This document shows positions 36,884-46,636 of a stretch of 64,000 nt of DNA, piece after piece. Both the position numbers and the translations under genes were made by a program. The notes under the pieces were generated by a model, which was not told the origin of the DNA, made no database searches, and was given only the letters and a program-made list of their open reading frames with translations. This DNA is from a virus, in the IMG/VR virus record IMGVR_UViG_3300050821_010968, positions 92,273 to 156,272 of that record, one strand, 5' to 3'. The stretch's first letter is position 1. Each line of letters begins with the position of its first letter.

Positions 36884-37314
36884 CTGTCGAGATCGAAAAG
36901 AACGGTTCCATTGGGCGTTTTGCAACCCGAGGCTTCGAAGTCATCCTCCGATTGAATAAAATGCAGCCGAGCACCGTCATCGCCCGCAGAAGCTGCCCAG
37001 TATTTATCTTGCCCATTGACGCTGGAATTACCGCAAACCACGAGACCTTCTTCTCCTCCGCTGGCGCGCTTCCAGATGATCGCCGATTCCATGAGGATAT
37101 CGTCCGTTCCTGTGAGAGATGAAATATAGTTCCGTAGAGAACGAATCAATTTGAGCCGCGCTGTGAGGGGCACCGAAATTTGTCCCGGCACCGCATCATA
37201 ATAATTCGGTTGGCCCGGATAAGTACCGGGTGCCAAGTCATCGGCATGTGCTGGAGCGAACGTCAGGATTGCTAGCACGGCGATCAGAAGAGCACAAATT
37301 CCAAGGTTCCTCAT
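36880..37314 (-). CDS. secreted moron-like protein
   Basis: The 144-residue protein has a clear signal peptide (residues 1-24, LGICALLIAVLAILTFAPAHA with cleavage after AHA) and a soluble domain with two Cys (VVCGNSSVNG, ASGCKTPNG) that could form a disulfide in the periplasm. It lies on the opposite strand between the tail terminator and tail tube genes, behind its own promoter and GGAGG. That arrangement is typical of morons, which often change the host surface or block superinfection. The function is not recognisable. Confidence 0.75.
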   Translation of the reverse strand: MRNLGICALLIAVLAILTFAPAHADDLAPGTYPGQPNYYDAVPGQISVPLTARLKLIRSLRNYISSLTGTDDILMESAIIWKRASGGEEGLVVCGNSSVNGQDKYWAASAGDDGARLHFIQSEDDFEASGCKTPNGTVLFDLDS

Positions 37315-37344
37315 GGGACACCTCCTATAGTCGATTGCGCCTCA

Positions 37345-37373
37345 CATATACGCTGGCTTGAGGCGGTTGACAA
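37345..37373 (-). promoter_or_regulatory. promoter of the moron-like gene
   Basis: On the minus strand: TTGTCA at 37373-37368, 17-base spacer, TATATG at 37350-37345. Confidence 0.65.
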
Positions 37374-37418
37374 TACCCTCCCTCACAATTGGTTAATGGA
37401 GGGTAAACTGACCTCCTC

Positions 37419-37447
37419 TTGACACGAGTCGGGAAACTGGACCATAC
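37419..37447 (+). promoter_or_regulatory. promoter, first of a tandem pair
   Basis: TTGACA 37419-37424, 17-base spacer, CCATAC 37442-37447 (weak -10). Confidence 0.5.
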
Positions 37448-37459
37448 TGGTCGATTTTC

Positions 37460-37488
37460 TTGACATGTTCTATCCGCTGAGGTAGGGT
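37460..37488 (+). promoter_or_regulatory. promoter of the tail tube gene
   Basis: TTGACA 37460-37465, 17-base spacer, TAGGGT 37483-37488. The -10 and the next bases (TAGGGTCCG) match the scaffold/capsid promoter at 4685. Confidence 0.8.
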
Positions 37489-37561
37489 CCGTCCATCGCG
37501 TGCGAACCGGGGCGTTTCGCAATCGCATTCCCGTCTCAGATTTAAGGATTGGTGATAACCA

Positions 37562-39445
37562 ATGACAGTGCGTATTTTCGCCGACTCCAATCGCGCTCGC
37601 ATGCGCTACATCAAGGAATCGGATACTGCATGGGCTGTAACGCCCGGCTCCGGAATCACTCGTGAACTCCGTTATACCGGTTCCACCCTGAACGCCGAGA
37701 AGACCACGGCGATCTCCACTGAAATTCGGTCTGACCGCATGGTCCCGGATATCATCGAGACCGGCGCATCGGCAAAAGGTGAAATCAACGTCGAATTCTC
37801 GGCTGGTTCTCACGACGACTTCATGGAAGGTTTCATGTATGGCGCGTGGACGCGCCCCATGACTTTCGATGGCGCTGCCGGACTTCCGGTTAACTGGACC
37901 GCTAACAATATCATTTCCATCAATGGCGTTGATATGTCCCTGTATTTTGTTGCAGGGCATCGTATCCGTGTCAGTGGATTTGTGAATCCCACCAACAATG
38001 ACTATTTTCAAATTGTCAGCAGCGTCTATAACTCTGGTGCAGCCCGTACCGACATCACCGTCGCAACGACTGTTTCAGTTATTGAAGGCGGCACGATCTA
38101 TACGACGGTCGAAGACGCAAACGACGTAATCATCCTCAAAAGCACTGCTATCCGTTCGGGCACGACTGGTGCCAGCACCTTCGACTCAAATGGCGGAAAC
38201 GCGTTTACTGCCGCAGTGTCAGCAGGACAGTTGGTCCCGGGACAGAAAATTTATGTGGACGGCCTCGGCTATGAATCTGGAACTGTAACGGTTCTTGATC
38301 CCACGACTCCGGCACTTGTTGCGGCAGGCGCAACTTTGACTGTTACGGACGGCATCAATACTGCTACACTTCAGTTCGGTGGTTCTCCGATTGCAGGAAA
38401 TATCATGGTGGTTGCATCTGCGACCGATGATACTATCACTGCTGGAAACATCGCAGCAGCTTTGAATGCACTTCGTCCGGCAGCAATTGCGAACACTTTG
38501 GGTGAAGGAGTGTTAAACGTCGTCGCAAAAGTTGCTTCGAACGTTGTTACAATCCGCAGCCTTAACGCACCGGGCGGTGCGATTTCAAAAGCTGGCGATA
38601 CCAACTCTGCGTTGACGGTCGTCAACTATGCAGGTGGTAATGCAGCGGAACATGGCTTCTATACGATCACCGCAGTTGTCGATGACGTAATCACGGTCAG
38701 CCCGGCTCCGCCAACCAATGCAAACAGCGGCAGCCTTCCGGTTACTATCAAAGGCTCGATGCTTCGTAACCCGGGAAATTCTGCCAACATTGTTCCTCAC
38801 TCTTTCTCATTCGAGACTGCTTTTGAGGATGTCGGCGAATACTTCGTTGCCAACGGTCAGCGTATCGGCACCATGCAGTACAATATCTCCGCTGGTGCAA
38901 TCTTGACGGGCGGCTTCGGTCTTCAGGGACAGGGCATGTCTCGTGAGACCGTTACCACACTCGGAAATTCCGGCAGTTACACCACTCTTGGAACGACAAC
39001 GACTCCAGTCGCTAATGCGACCACGAACGTTGGAACCATCTACAAGAATGGAACTGCACTCTCCACTGCACTCAAGACGATTGCCTTCCAAGGCACGAAC
39101 AACCTTCGTGATCAGATGGCAGTCGGAAGCAAGTTCGCGGTCGGTATCGGTGCAGGCCGTATCGAATTCACCGGTTCCGTTGACGGCTACTTCTCCGATG
39201 GCGATCTGTGGGACAACTTCATCAATCACGACACTGTCAGCTTGAACTTCTTCGTGCAGGACGTTTACAAGAACCACTATGAGTTCACGCTCCCTGCCGT
39301 TGTGTTTTCGACGGATACTGTCAATCCGGCTGGTGGCGATCAAGACGTTATGGAAAATATGCAGTGGACCGCAAAGCGCGACCCCGTCACGCAGTGCACC
39401 ATTCAGATCGACCGTTTCTCCTCCGTCTATCCGGTTATCGGATAA
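37562..39445 (+). CDS. major tail tube protein with Ig-like insertion
   Basis: The 627-residue protein has a tail tube N-terminus (RMRYIKESDTAWAVTPGSG, then STEIRSDRMVPDIIETGASAKGEINVEFS) and a matching C-terminal tube part (FETAFEDVGEYFVANGQRIGTMQYNI to the DFFVQDVYKNHYEF region). Between them (about residues 100-400) lie beta-rich, Ig-like segments. Siphovirus tube proteins are usually 150-350 residues; the insertion would give surface decorations on the tail. ATG 37562 has AAGGATT upstream and two promoters. Confidence 0.8.
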   Translation: MTVRIFADSNRARMRYIKESDTAWAVTPGSGITRELRYTGSTLNAEKTTAISTEIRSDRMVPDIIETGASAKGEINVEFSAGSHDDFMEGFMYGAWTRPMTFDGAAGLPVNWTANNIISINGVDMSLYFVAGHRIRVSGFVNPTNNDYFQIVSSVYNSGAARTDITVATTVSVIEGGTIYTTVEDANDVIILKSTAIRSGTTGASTFDSNGGNAFTAAVSAGQLVPGQKIYVDGLGYESGTVTVLDPTTPALVAAGATLTVTDGINTATLQFGGSPIAGNIMVVASATDDTITAGNIAAALNALRPAAIANTLGEGVLNVVAKVASNVVTIRSLNAPGGAISKAGDTNSALTVVNYAGGNAAEHGFYTITAVVDDVITVSPAPPTNANSGSLPVTIKGSMLRNPGNSANIVPHSFSFETAFEDVGEYFVANGQRIGTMQYNISAGAILTGGFGLQGQGMSRETVTTLGNSGSYTTLGTTTTPVANATTNVGTIYKNGTALSTALKTIAFQGTNNLRDQMAVGSKFAVGIGAGRIEFTGSVDGYFSDGDLWDNFINHDTVSLNFFVQDVYKNHYEFTLPAVVFSTDTVNPAGGDQDVMENMQWTAKRDPVTQCTIQIDRFSSVYPVIG

Positions 39446-39726
39446 GAGTCACATTCCATCTGCAAAGTGTGCCTACACAGGGCACATTTCGCAGTTTGGA
39501 TATAATCCCCGTCGTCGATTTATCGGCGACCTACCCAATCTTTCGAGATTGGAATTATTGTCCCGACATTTTGGCTAACCCAAAATGCTTCCGGAAGCAG
39601 AGAGGTCGCGGTTTTCGGGAGCGGCGACCTCTCACTCCTCACAAATCCATTCAAAATTTATCATGACCGGGAGTTTCACTCCGCCCGCCATGAATCCCGA
39701 TAGGAGTGTTTACCCGAAAGAGTATC
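39446..39726 (+). promoter_or_regulatory. array of six hairpins between tail tube and chaperone genes
   Basis: After the tail tube stop, consecutive hairpins follow: GTGTGCC/GGGCAC near 39468; GTCGTCGA/TCGGCGAC near 39510; CCAATCT-TTCG-AGATTGG near 39535; CATTTTGG/CCAAAATG near 39568; CTTCC/GGAAG near 39590; and GAGAGGTCGC/GCGACCTCTC (about 39600-39637). There is no gene in this stretch. It separates the highly expressed tube gene from the low-level chaperone and tape measure genes, so a role in mRNA processing, stability or partial termination is likely. Confidence 0.7.
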
Positions 39727-40152
39727 ATGACTACTGAAGCAAACGACGTTCTCGACCTTTTTGAAATTTTCAGCACCAACCGCGAATCCGAAGAAGATGG
39801 CCGTTGGGTACAACTCAACGACAAGACCGGATTTAAAATCCGGGCTCTGAATGCAAAAGCCGTTATCGACCTTCGTGAAAAGCTTGCGAAGCCGTATGCG
39901 CAACTTGTTCGTGCAGGCCTCAAGATTCCGGAAGAGAAGAATGAGGAATTAAGCCTCCGTGTCATCGCTGGCGGCGTCATCGCTGATTGGCGTGGTGTGA
40001 AGATCGGCGATCAGGTCGATGTTCCTTACTCGTCAGAGGCTGCCTATGCTTTGATCAAGAAGTTGCCGAAACTGGCAAACTGGGTCGCTGGTGTTGCAAC
40101 CGATGCGGATAACTTCCGTGAGGAAGTTCGCGAGGACGGCTCAAAAAACTAA
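39727..40152 (+). CDS. tail assembly chaperone (short form, gpG-like)
   Basis: The 141-residue protein lies just before the tape measure gene, where the gpG-type chaperone is encoded. It is helical with a conserved-looking core (GFKIRALNAKAVIDLREKLAK, LSLRVIAGGVIADWRGV). It ends DGSKN at a slippery sequence, and a second frame continues without an internal start: this is the classical G/GT arrangement. ATG 39727 has AAAGAG upstream. Confidence 0.85.
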   Translation: MTTEANDVLDLFEIFSTNRESEEDGRWVQLNDKTGFKIRALNAKAVIDLREKLAKPYAQLVRAGLKIPEEKNEELSLRVIAGGVIADWRGVKIGDQVDVPYSSEAAYALIKKLPKLANWVAGVATDADNFREEVREDGSKN

Positions 40153-40565
40153 TAGAGGCGCTTACATCCATTCTGAGTGCGCCGAAGAAAGACAAGAACG
40201 CAGAATGGAAAGCAAAGGTCAATGCTGAGAAGGGGATCGCACCCGAACGTCCCCTTAAGGCTGTACCGAAAGTAGAACCGTTTAATGACCTTCTCTGGGC
40301 ATGGAATGGTTTTTGGCGTTTATCGAATACCCGACCAATCGGATTCAATGGCGCTCTGCGAATCCCATTGAGTGAAGTCTCTGCGTATGCCCGACTGAAC
40401 CTTTTCGATTATCGAAAGACTCAGGATTTTCTCTACTACGTTGAGCGCCTCGATAACGCCTACATGGAACACATTGATCGTGTCCGTGAAGACGAAGAGC
40501 GCAAGCGCGCAATTCAATCAAATGAGATGAACCCCAAAAGCCGAAATCGGAGACGGGGTCGTTAA
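39727..40565 (+). CDS. tail assembly chaperone, frameshifted long form (gpGT-like)
   Basis: Codons TCA AAA AAC end just before the stop of the short form and make the perfect -1 slippery heptamer A-AAA-AAC at 40143-40149. A -1 shift there continues LIEALTSILSAPKKDKNAEW and runs to the TAA at 40563-40565, adding 138 residues for a 279-residue product (39727-40149 joined to 40149-40565). The second part has no start codon or ribosome-binding site of its own near its beginning. In lambda and many siphoviruses the long form binds the tape measure protein during tail assembly. Confidence 0.88.
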
Positions 40566-40571
40566 TGGGCA

Positions 40572-43500
40572 ATGGAAGACCTAAAACTTAAAATTGACTC
40601 TAAGGCAGCGCAAGCAGACATACTTGCGCTGTCGAAGGCTCTTGATCGCGCCACCGCTTCCGCTTCAAAAATGGAAGTGGCTTTTGCAAAAGCCGCAACC
40701 AGTGCGGATGTCAATCTCACAAAAGCTGCTCGGGCGATGGAGAAGTACGCTTCTGTCGCCAATCTTCTTTCTAAAATCAAGAACGCCGGTAATCCAGTCG
40801 GTCACATCCAAGAGATGGCGGCTGCACTAGATGCTATGGGACGGGCTCGCACGGTTTCTCCTGAGAAGCTTGCCGGTATCCGTCAAATGGCCGTTGCTCT
40901 CAGCCTGATCAAGCCAAATTCTGGTATCTTTGCCATGGCGGAGATGATCAATGGTATCGGCAAAGCAAAATTTCCAACAAATCAGCAAGTCGTCAATCTT
41001 GAAAAGCTTTTCGTTGTTATCGGCAACGCGAAAGAGTTTCCGAACGCTCGCAGAGTCGCCAATGATCTAAACGAGATTGCTTCTGCTGCAAATCGTGCTT
41101 CAGCCGCTCTTAACCGCATGCCACGTAATGCAGGAAGCGTTATGGGGCGTGGTAATAGTGCAGGAGGCACCGGTGTCGTCGGTCAGGCGGCGGGATTAAA
41201 TCGAGTTCTGGAGGAATCTGAGCCCAAAGGTAAGCGCGCAGCAGGCACATTTGCTATGATGGGCAACGGTTTGACAAATCTGTCAGGCCGTTTTCGTCTT
41301 ACCTATCAGGCTGGTACGCTCTTCTCGACGCTTTTCACGTCTTTCACATTAGGCGCATTCGTCGGTGGTCTTTATCAGGCCAATATTCAGCTTCTAAAGC
41401 TTCAGAAGGCAATGTTGTTCGCAACGGGAACATTTGCAGGCGCTGAAAAGGCTACAAGTTCATTTATTGGGATCGCTCAGAAACTCGGTCTTTCGATCAA
41501 GGATAACATTGACACGTATGGTCGTTTCGTTATTGCTGCCACCGCATCCGATTTGAAGCTTAACCAAACCAATTCGATCTATGAATCTCTTGCAACTGCT
41601 CTAACTGTTGTTGGATCGAGCGCTAAGCAGCAGCAGCTTGCCTTCTACGGCTTGACTGAAATGATGCAAAAAGGCGTCGTTTATTCAAAAGAATTCAACC
41701 GTCAGATCGGCGCTCAGTTGCCCGGTAACGCCGTCATTGGTGCGCAGGCACTTTCGAAATTGGAAGGGCACTTCGTCTCAGTCACTGATTTCTTCAAGCA
41801 GATGCATAGTGGAACATTGTTGTCAGCGACATTTATCCCGGAATGGGCGAAAGCGGTTCGCGAGATGTATGAACCGCTTCTTTCGTTGGCGCAGCAGCGT
41901 CCTGACGTTGCCTTGTCCCGTTTGAAAAATACGTTCTTTATTTTCGCCCGCGAAGTTGGCGGTGGAAAGTTCATGAGTTCTATCGGTAGCGAATTAAAGA
42001 ATCTGACTTCGCTGATTATTACTGGCGATGGAGCGAATGCACATCTAACTGTTGGAATGCAGAAGCTTGCCGATACACTAGGAAAGAATCTCGCTGACAC
42101 GATTCATGCGGTGGGGACTGGGCTTGAATTTCTTATTAAGCATCTTGATACGATCCTTACATTATTAAAAGCATTTGTCGCGTACAAACTTGCAGGTGAA
42201 TTCATTGCGTGGAGTGTGGCAGCAGGAAAGGCCGCACAATCTGTCGGAACGTTAGCATCATACATTCGCGGACTTGCAGGAGCCGAAGCAACTGAAGGAG
42301 CCGTAAGTACTGTATCTACTGGCGCTGGGGGCCTTGGTGGATACGCCGCTATGATGGCAGGTCGTGCCGAACGTGCAGCAGCTTCGACACGGTCTTCACG
42401 TGCTATTACAAATATGACAACGACAGAAGCCATTTTCGGCAAACGGGCTGCGCCTGCTGCCGCTGGAACCTTAGTTGCAGTTCCGAGCGGCTTTAAAGCT
42501 TCCGGGCGCATTCGTGGTTTTGGAGACGTTGCTGAAATTGCTGGAAGTGATGCGTCGAAAGTCGCAATTGCCGGTGAGTCAGCACTTCCGGGTGTAGCAG
42601 CAGCGGATGCAGCAGCGGTTAGTTTGTCAGGCGCTCTTGGTGGATTAGGCGTCGTGATCGCCGGTACCGCAGCCGTACTTTTTGCGATACGCGATAAGGC
42701 ATCCGGTCAGAAAACTTCTCAGGGCCACGATATTCTTTACAGTGATCTTGAAGACGCCACTTTCAAGGAAGTGATGGATAGCGTTCACCAAACCTTGGAT
42801 GACCTTGCTGGTGGATTCAATGATTTTGGTAATAGCCTTCTAAAATTCTTCGGTGTTTCGACAAACGGTGCGAAAATCTTTGCCGCAATAGCAGGTACTT
42901 TGCAAGCATTGTTTGTTGGACTGTATGACGAAATTGCGATTCCTATTCGTATTGCATGGGCAGGAATTAAGTCAACCGTCGATGTCATTGTCGGAGCCGC
43001 AAAAGCTTTATCAGATATTGCGCAAGGCCGTCCTGTTGATGCATATAATGATTATAAAGCTGCAAAGACGGATATCGGTAATTCATGGAAGAGTGCATGG
43101 GATGGGTCACTGCAAGACCTATCAGGTGCGAATACTATCCATAATGCACAACGAATCGCAGGAGGTGCAGTAGATAGCGCAAATGCACGTGTTACGCAGG
43201 AAGGCATTAGCGCCGCAAATAAGCAAATTGAAGCTTCTATTCAACAGCAAGCTGCCGCAAAAGCAAATAGAGAAGCGGCAGAACTTATGCAAGATACAAT
43301 GGAAGAATATAATAAAGATAACAAACCATTGGATTTCAATAAAGATATTTTACCGCTCTTTCAAACTCTAGTGGACGGAAGTGCATTTAATAGAATCAAC
43401 GCTAAGCCGCATATTTCCGGTGAAGATAGTCCGGAAGTAACTAAGCTTAAGAATACACCTATGACTGATCCTCACTATCTTGAAAAGACCAGTGCAGCAG

Positions 43501-46500
43501 CATTGTATACCGATGCACGAGGATATAGAGGCGACCATTTAGGAGATGAGGGTCTTCAGACTCTTTTTGGTACAAACCAAATTACCCTTGGCCTCGACCC
43601 TGAAAAAGTGAAGTGGTGTGCTGCCTTTGTCAACGCGGTTTTGGCAGATAATGGACATCCTACCACACATTCACTTGCTGCTAGTTCGTTTAGAAATTAC
43701 GGCCAAGAAGAAAAGAATCCAATTCCGGGTGATATTGTCGTCCTAAAGCCGCAAGAAGCTGGATCGACAGGTCACGTTGGATTTTATTCGGGAATGGATG
43801 CCAAAGGAAACGTTCTCGTTACCGGCGGAAATCAAAACAATGAGGTAAATACCAGTCCTTTTAAGGCCTCGGACGTACTTAGTTATCGCCGTCCGGATCA
43901 GTACGCGGCACAATTTACAAATCCTCAAAGTGCATTAAACGCGCTTGATAGCGATGAAGAAGCTGTTACTCCGCAAGAATCTCCAGCTAAAGCCTTAGAG
44001 ATGAAGATGTTAGGTGATCGCAAGGAGCTTGACAAATTTATTTCAGGAGGTGGCCCCATTGCGGCAGCAGCAGAGCAAATGCAGGAAGAGTTTATTGGCC
44101 TCAAGAAAATCTTTGCGAATCAAATTGATTTGATGACTGCCAATCATGGCCTTAAATCGGTTGTTAATAGTGACGATCTTAAGGCTATGCAGGCTGCAAA
44201 TGAAAGAATTGCACAGAAGAATTTTGATGTGGTGCAGCCTATCGAAAAGTCTAATCGTGTTATGGCGGAGGGAAATGCCATCACGGCTCTCCGGGTAAAA
44301 GGACTCGATGCGCAAGCTGATCTAATGGAGTTGACCAATAAACTCACAGAAGAAGGTTACACAGCGCAACAAATTGCCAATATGACCGGCAAAGAGGCTG
44401 TTGCTATTGGGAAGCAGACTCAAGCAACATTAGCGGCTCAACTCGATCTCCAAAAGCAGCTTAATCAAAACACTGTCGCAAGTTTTGCGCGTAATAACAA
44501 CGATCCGTTTCAGAACGCAATGATGAAGGGTCTTGAAGCCAACGCTGCGAAGAATGGTGGTACTATCGATCAAGCTCGTGCTCGTATGTCGATTGTCGAT
44601 CCGACGACGGGGACGAGTGAATATAATGTCATGGCTCAGAATGTACAAGCTCAGATTGCCAATAGAACCGCTGAAGCTGCCGGAGCCATGGCTGATCAAA
44701 TTCAATCGTTGCAGGAAACTTATGCCAACAATCCAACCGCAAATAAGTTAAACAGCGATTATAAGAGCGCACTTGAGCAGATGACAGGACTTTCGAAAGC
44801 CTCACTTGCTGTATTGAATGACGCGGCGTCTCAAGACGAAAAAGATTTCGCTCTAAACTGGGCTAAGGCAAAGCAACAGCTTGAAAATCCTCCGGGCTTC
44901 CAGAAATGGGTCGATGGTCTCGAACCGTTCGAAAAACGTATGGAGGATATCAAAGCAAGCTTCGCAGAAGGTCTCTCGAACGCCTTGAGCGATATTGCTA
45001 CCGGCGACGAAAAGCCGGGGAAGGCTTTTAAGAAGCTCTTCGATGACACCCGCAAGGAATGGATGAAAGCACAGACTGATACATTGCTTGGAGGAGCATT
45101 CAAGGCTCTCGGTATTGCGTCACCGAATCCAGAAACTCCGGAACAAAAAGCTGTCTTTGATATGACAGATACTTTTGATAAAAAGGCCGTCGCCCCAATG
45201 GCAGACGCTGCCGTCACTCTCCAAACCGGTGCCACGACTCTCCAGCAGGCTGCATCCGCCATGCTCCAAGTCGCAACCCAGTTTGGTCAGATCAATAGCG
45301 ATGTGAGCAACACGCTCGACAGCGCGAATGGGACGCTAGCGACTGCATTGACTGGTGGCTCCGGTACTGGCGGAGGAATTCCTGCGCTTCGTGGGGCTTT
45401 GGATGTCGGCGGTTCGGGATCGGATGCCGGATCAGGCTTCTTTGGCGGAGCACTCCCGGGCGGCACACAGCTTATGCAGTCTATGGGACTGGGCAATGGC
45501 AGCACGCCGACTTTCCAGCCGTACAGCAACGCCTCTCTGCAAGCACTCGGCCCCAATGTTGGTTCCTCATTGCTTCCGACGAGCCTGCCAAGTCTCAACG
45601 GTGCGGGCACGATTGCTGCACAAAACGCGGCTGCGCAGCCGGGCATTCTCGACAGCCTTGGAAGCCTATTCGGCGGAAGCGACGTATCGGGCGTCAATAT
45701 CACGCCAAATCAAATGACTGGAACATATTCGGATGGTTCTTCCCCGAATCCGAGTACGCTTGATCTGATCGGTAATCTGTTCGGCATCAAGAGCAGCAAT
45801 AGCACGAGCCAGAATATCGGAAACGGATTGCTAGGTGCTGTCGGCACTTTTGGCGGATTGATCGAAAATCTTCTTAAGCCACCGAGAAAGCCCCCACTAT
45901 TACCACAGACGAATGTCCTCGGCACGATGTCCACCAATACCGTCACCGGAACGCAGCAGGCAGAACAGCCGAACATTCTTGGATCGTTGCTCAACATGGT
46001 CGCACAGGCGATGCTGGGGCAGGCAAACGGCGCAGCTACTGCGACCGCTACGGCAGCCAATACGGGCGTTGGTGGCTATCTAGGTGCGCTTGGGAACAAC
46101 TTGGAAGGTCAGCTATCCACTGACTGGGCCGGTATCAGCAATTTCGCCAGCAATGCATGGAACGGGGCGACAAGCCTCTTCAAAGAAGGTGGCTTTACCA
46201 CGCAGCCCGTGGAAAAGGTCATGACAAATGCCTCATTCAGAGACGCGCCTCACTACGCCGAAGGAACGCCGAATACGGATGGCATTCCAGCAATTGTGCA
46301 TCCGAATGAAGCCGTCATTCCGCTGTCCCGTAACCGTAAGATTCCGATTGAAGGCGGCATGCAGTCGCCGTCGATGAATTCGAATATTACCATTATCGCA
46401 CCGAATCCGGATGCCTTCCGTCAATCCAAAGGTGCAATCATCCGCGATCAGAACCGCCTCATGAAGCGGAACTCACTCCGGAATCTGACCGGAACGCTAT

Positions 46501-46502
46501 AA
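40572..46502 (+). CDS. tape measure protein with embedded CHAP/NlpC-like hydrolase
   Basis: The 1976-residue protein begins with helical tape-measure sequence (KLKIDSKAAQADILALSKAL) and the lambda-type tape measure N-terminal domain (about 230-440, SSFIGIAQKLGLSIKDNIDTY, then QLPGNAVIGAQALSK). Hydrophobic segments lie near 250 and 660-690. Around residues 980-1090 there is a cysteine-hydrolase domain: KWCAAFVNAVLADNGHPTT with Cys at about 1015, and TGHVGFYSG with His near 1066. This could open peptidoglycan during DNA entry. The tail end is Gly/Ala/Ser-rich. By the usual 1.5 angstrom per residue, the tail would be about 300 nm. Confidence 0.93.
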   Translation: MEDLKLKIDSKAAQADILALSKALDRATASASKMEVAFAKAATSADVNLTKAARAMEKYASVANLLSKIKNAGNPVGHIQEMAAALDAMGRARTVSPEKLAGIRQMAVALSLIKPNSGIFAMAEMINGIGKAKFPTNQQVVNLEKLFVVIGNAKEFPNARRVANDLNEIASAANRASAALNRMPRNAGSVMGRGNSAGGTGVVGQAAGLNRVLEESEPKGKRAAGTFAMMGNGLTNLSGRFRLTYQAGTLFSTLFTSFTLGAFVGGLYQANIQLLKLQKAMLFATGTFAGAEKATSSFIGIAQKLGLSIKDNIDTYGRFVIAATASDLKLNQTNSIYESLATALTVVGSSAKQQQLAFYGLTEMMQKGVVYSKEFNRQIGAQLPGNAVIGAQALSKLEGHFVSVTDFFKQMHSGTLLSATFIPEWAKAVREMYEPLLSLAQQRPDVALSRLKNTFFIFAREVGGGKFMSSIGSELKNLTSLIITGDGANAHLTVGMQKLADTLGKNLADTIHAVGTGLEFLIKHLDTILTLLKAFVAYKLAGEFIAWSVAAGKAAQSVGTLASYIRGLAGAEATEGAVSTVSTGAGGLGGYAAMMAGRAERAAASTRSSRAITNMTTTEAIFGKRAAPAAAGTLVAVPSGFKASGRIRGFGDVAEIAGSDASKVAIAGESALPGVAAADAAAVSLSGALGGLGVVIAGTAAVLFAIRDKASGQKTSQGHDILYSDLEDATFKEVMDSVHQTLDDLAGGFNDFGNSLLKFFGVSTNGAKIFAAIAGTLQALFVGLYDEIAIPIRIAWAGIKSTVDVIVGAAKALSDIAQGRPVDAYNDYKAAKTDIGNSWKSAWDGSLQDLSGANTIHNAQRIAGGAVDSANARVTQEGISAANKQIEASIQQQAAAKANREAAELMQDTMEEYNKDNKPLDFNKDILPLFQTLVDGSAFNRINAKPHISGEDSPEVTKLKNTPMTDPHYLEKTSAAALYTDARGYRGDHLGDEGLQTLFGTNQITLGLDPEKVKWCAAFVNAVLADNGHPTTHSLAASSFRNYGQEEKNPIPGDIVVLKPQEAGSTGHVGFYSGMDAKGNVLVTGGNQNNEVNTSPFKASDVLSYRRPDQYAAQFTNPQSALNALDSDEEAVTPQESPAKALEMKMLGDRKELDKFISGGGPIAAAAEQMQEEFIGLKKIFANQIDLMTANHGLKSVVNSDDLKAMQAANERIAQKNFDVVQPIEKSNRVMAEGNAITALRVKGLDAQADLMELTNKLTEEGYTAQQIANMTGKEAVAIGKQTQATLAAQLDLQKQLNQNTVASFARNNNDPFQNAMMKGLEANAAKNGGTIDQARARMSIVDPTTGTSEYNVMAQNVQAQIANRTAEAAGAMADQIQSLQETYANNPTANKLNSDYKSALEQMTGLSKASLAVLNDAASQDEKDFALNWAKAKQQLENPPGFQKWVDGLEPFEKRMEDIKASFAEGLSNALSDIATGDEKPGKAFKKLFDDTRKEWMKAQTDTLLGGAFKALGIASPNPETPEQKAVFDMTDTFDKKAVAPMADAAVTLQTGATTLQQAASAMLQVATQFGQINSDVSNTLDSANGTLATALTGGSGTGGGIPALRGALDVGGSGSDAGSGFFGGALPGGTQLMQSMGLGNGSTPTFQPYSNASLQALGPNVGSSLLPTSLPSLNGAGTIAAQNAAAQPGILDSLGSLFGGSDVSGVNITPNQMTGTYSDGSSPNPSTLDLIGNLFGIKSSNSTSQNIGNGLLGAVGTFGGLIENLLKPPRKPPLLPQTNVLGTMSTNTVTGTQQAEQPNILGSLLNMVAQAMLGQANGAATATATAANTGVGGYLGALGNNLEGQLSTDWAGISNFASNAWNGATSLFKEGGFTTQPVEKVMTNASFRDAPHYAEGTPNTDGIPAIVHPNEAVIPLSRNRKIPIEGGMQSPSMNSNITIIAPNPDAFRQSKGAIIRDQNRLMKRNSLRNLTGTL

Positions 46503-46546
46503 AATAATATTCCTGTCATAGTCTCCGACATGCTTGTTCGGAATTC

Positions 46547-46575
46547 TTGACGGCATTCCTGATCCATGCGATCAG
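46547..46575 (+). promoter_or_regulatory. promoter for tail-tip genes
   Basis: TTGACG 46547-46552, 17-base spacer, GATCAG 46570-46575. The -35 matches well, the -10 poorly. Confidence 0.45.
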
Positions 46576-46636
46576 GGCACACGACTTCTCGACATCGATT
46601 CATGTCGAAAATCCTTCCTCACATTTGAGTTTACGA

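Noticed and set aside
42104-42511. 135-codon minus-strand frame
   Set aside because: It is a shadow of the Ala/Gly-rich part of the tape measure gene.
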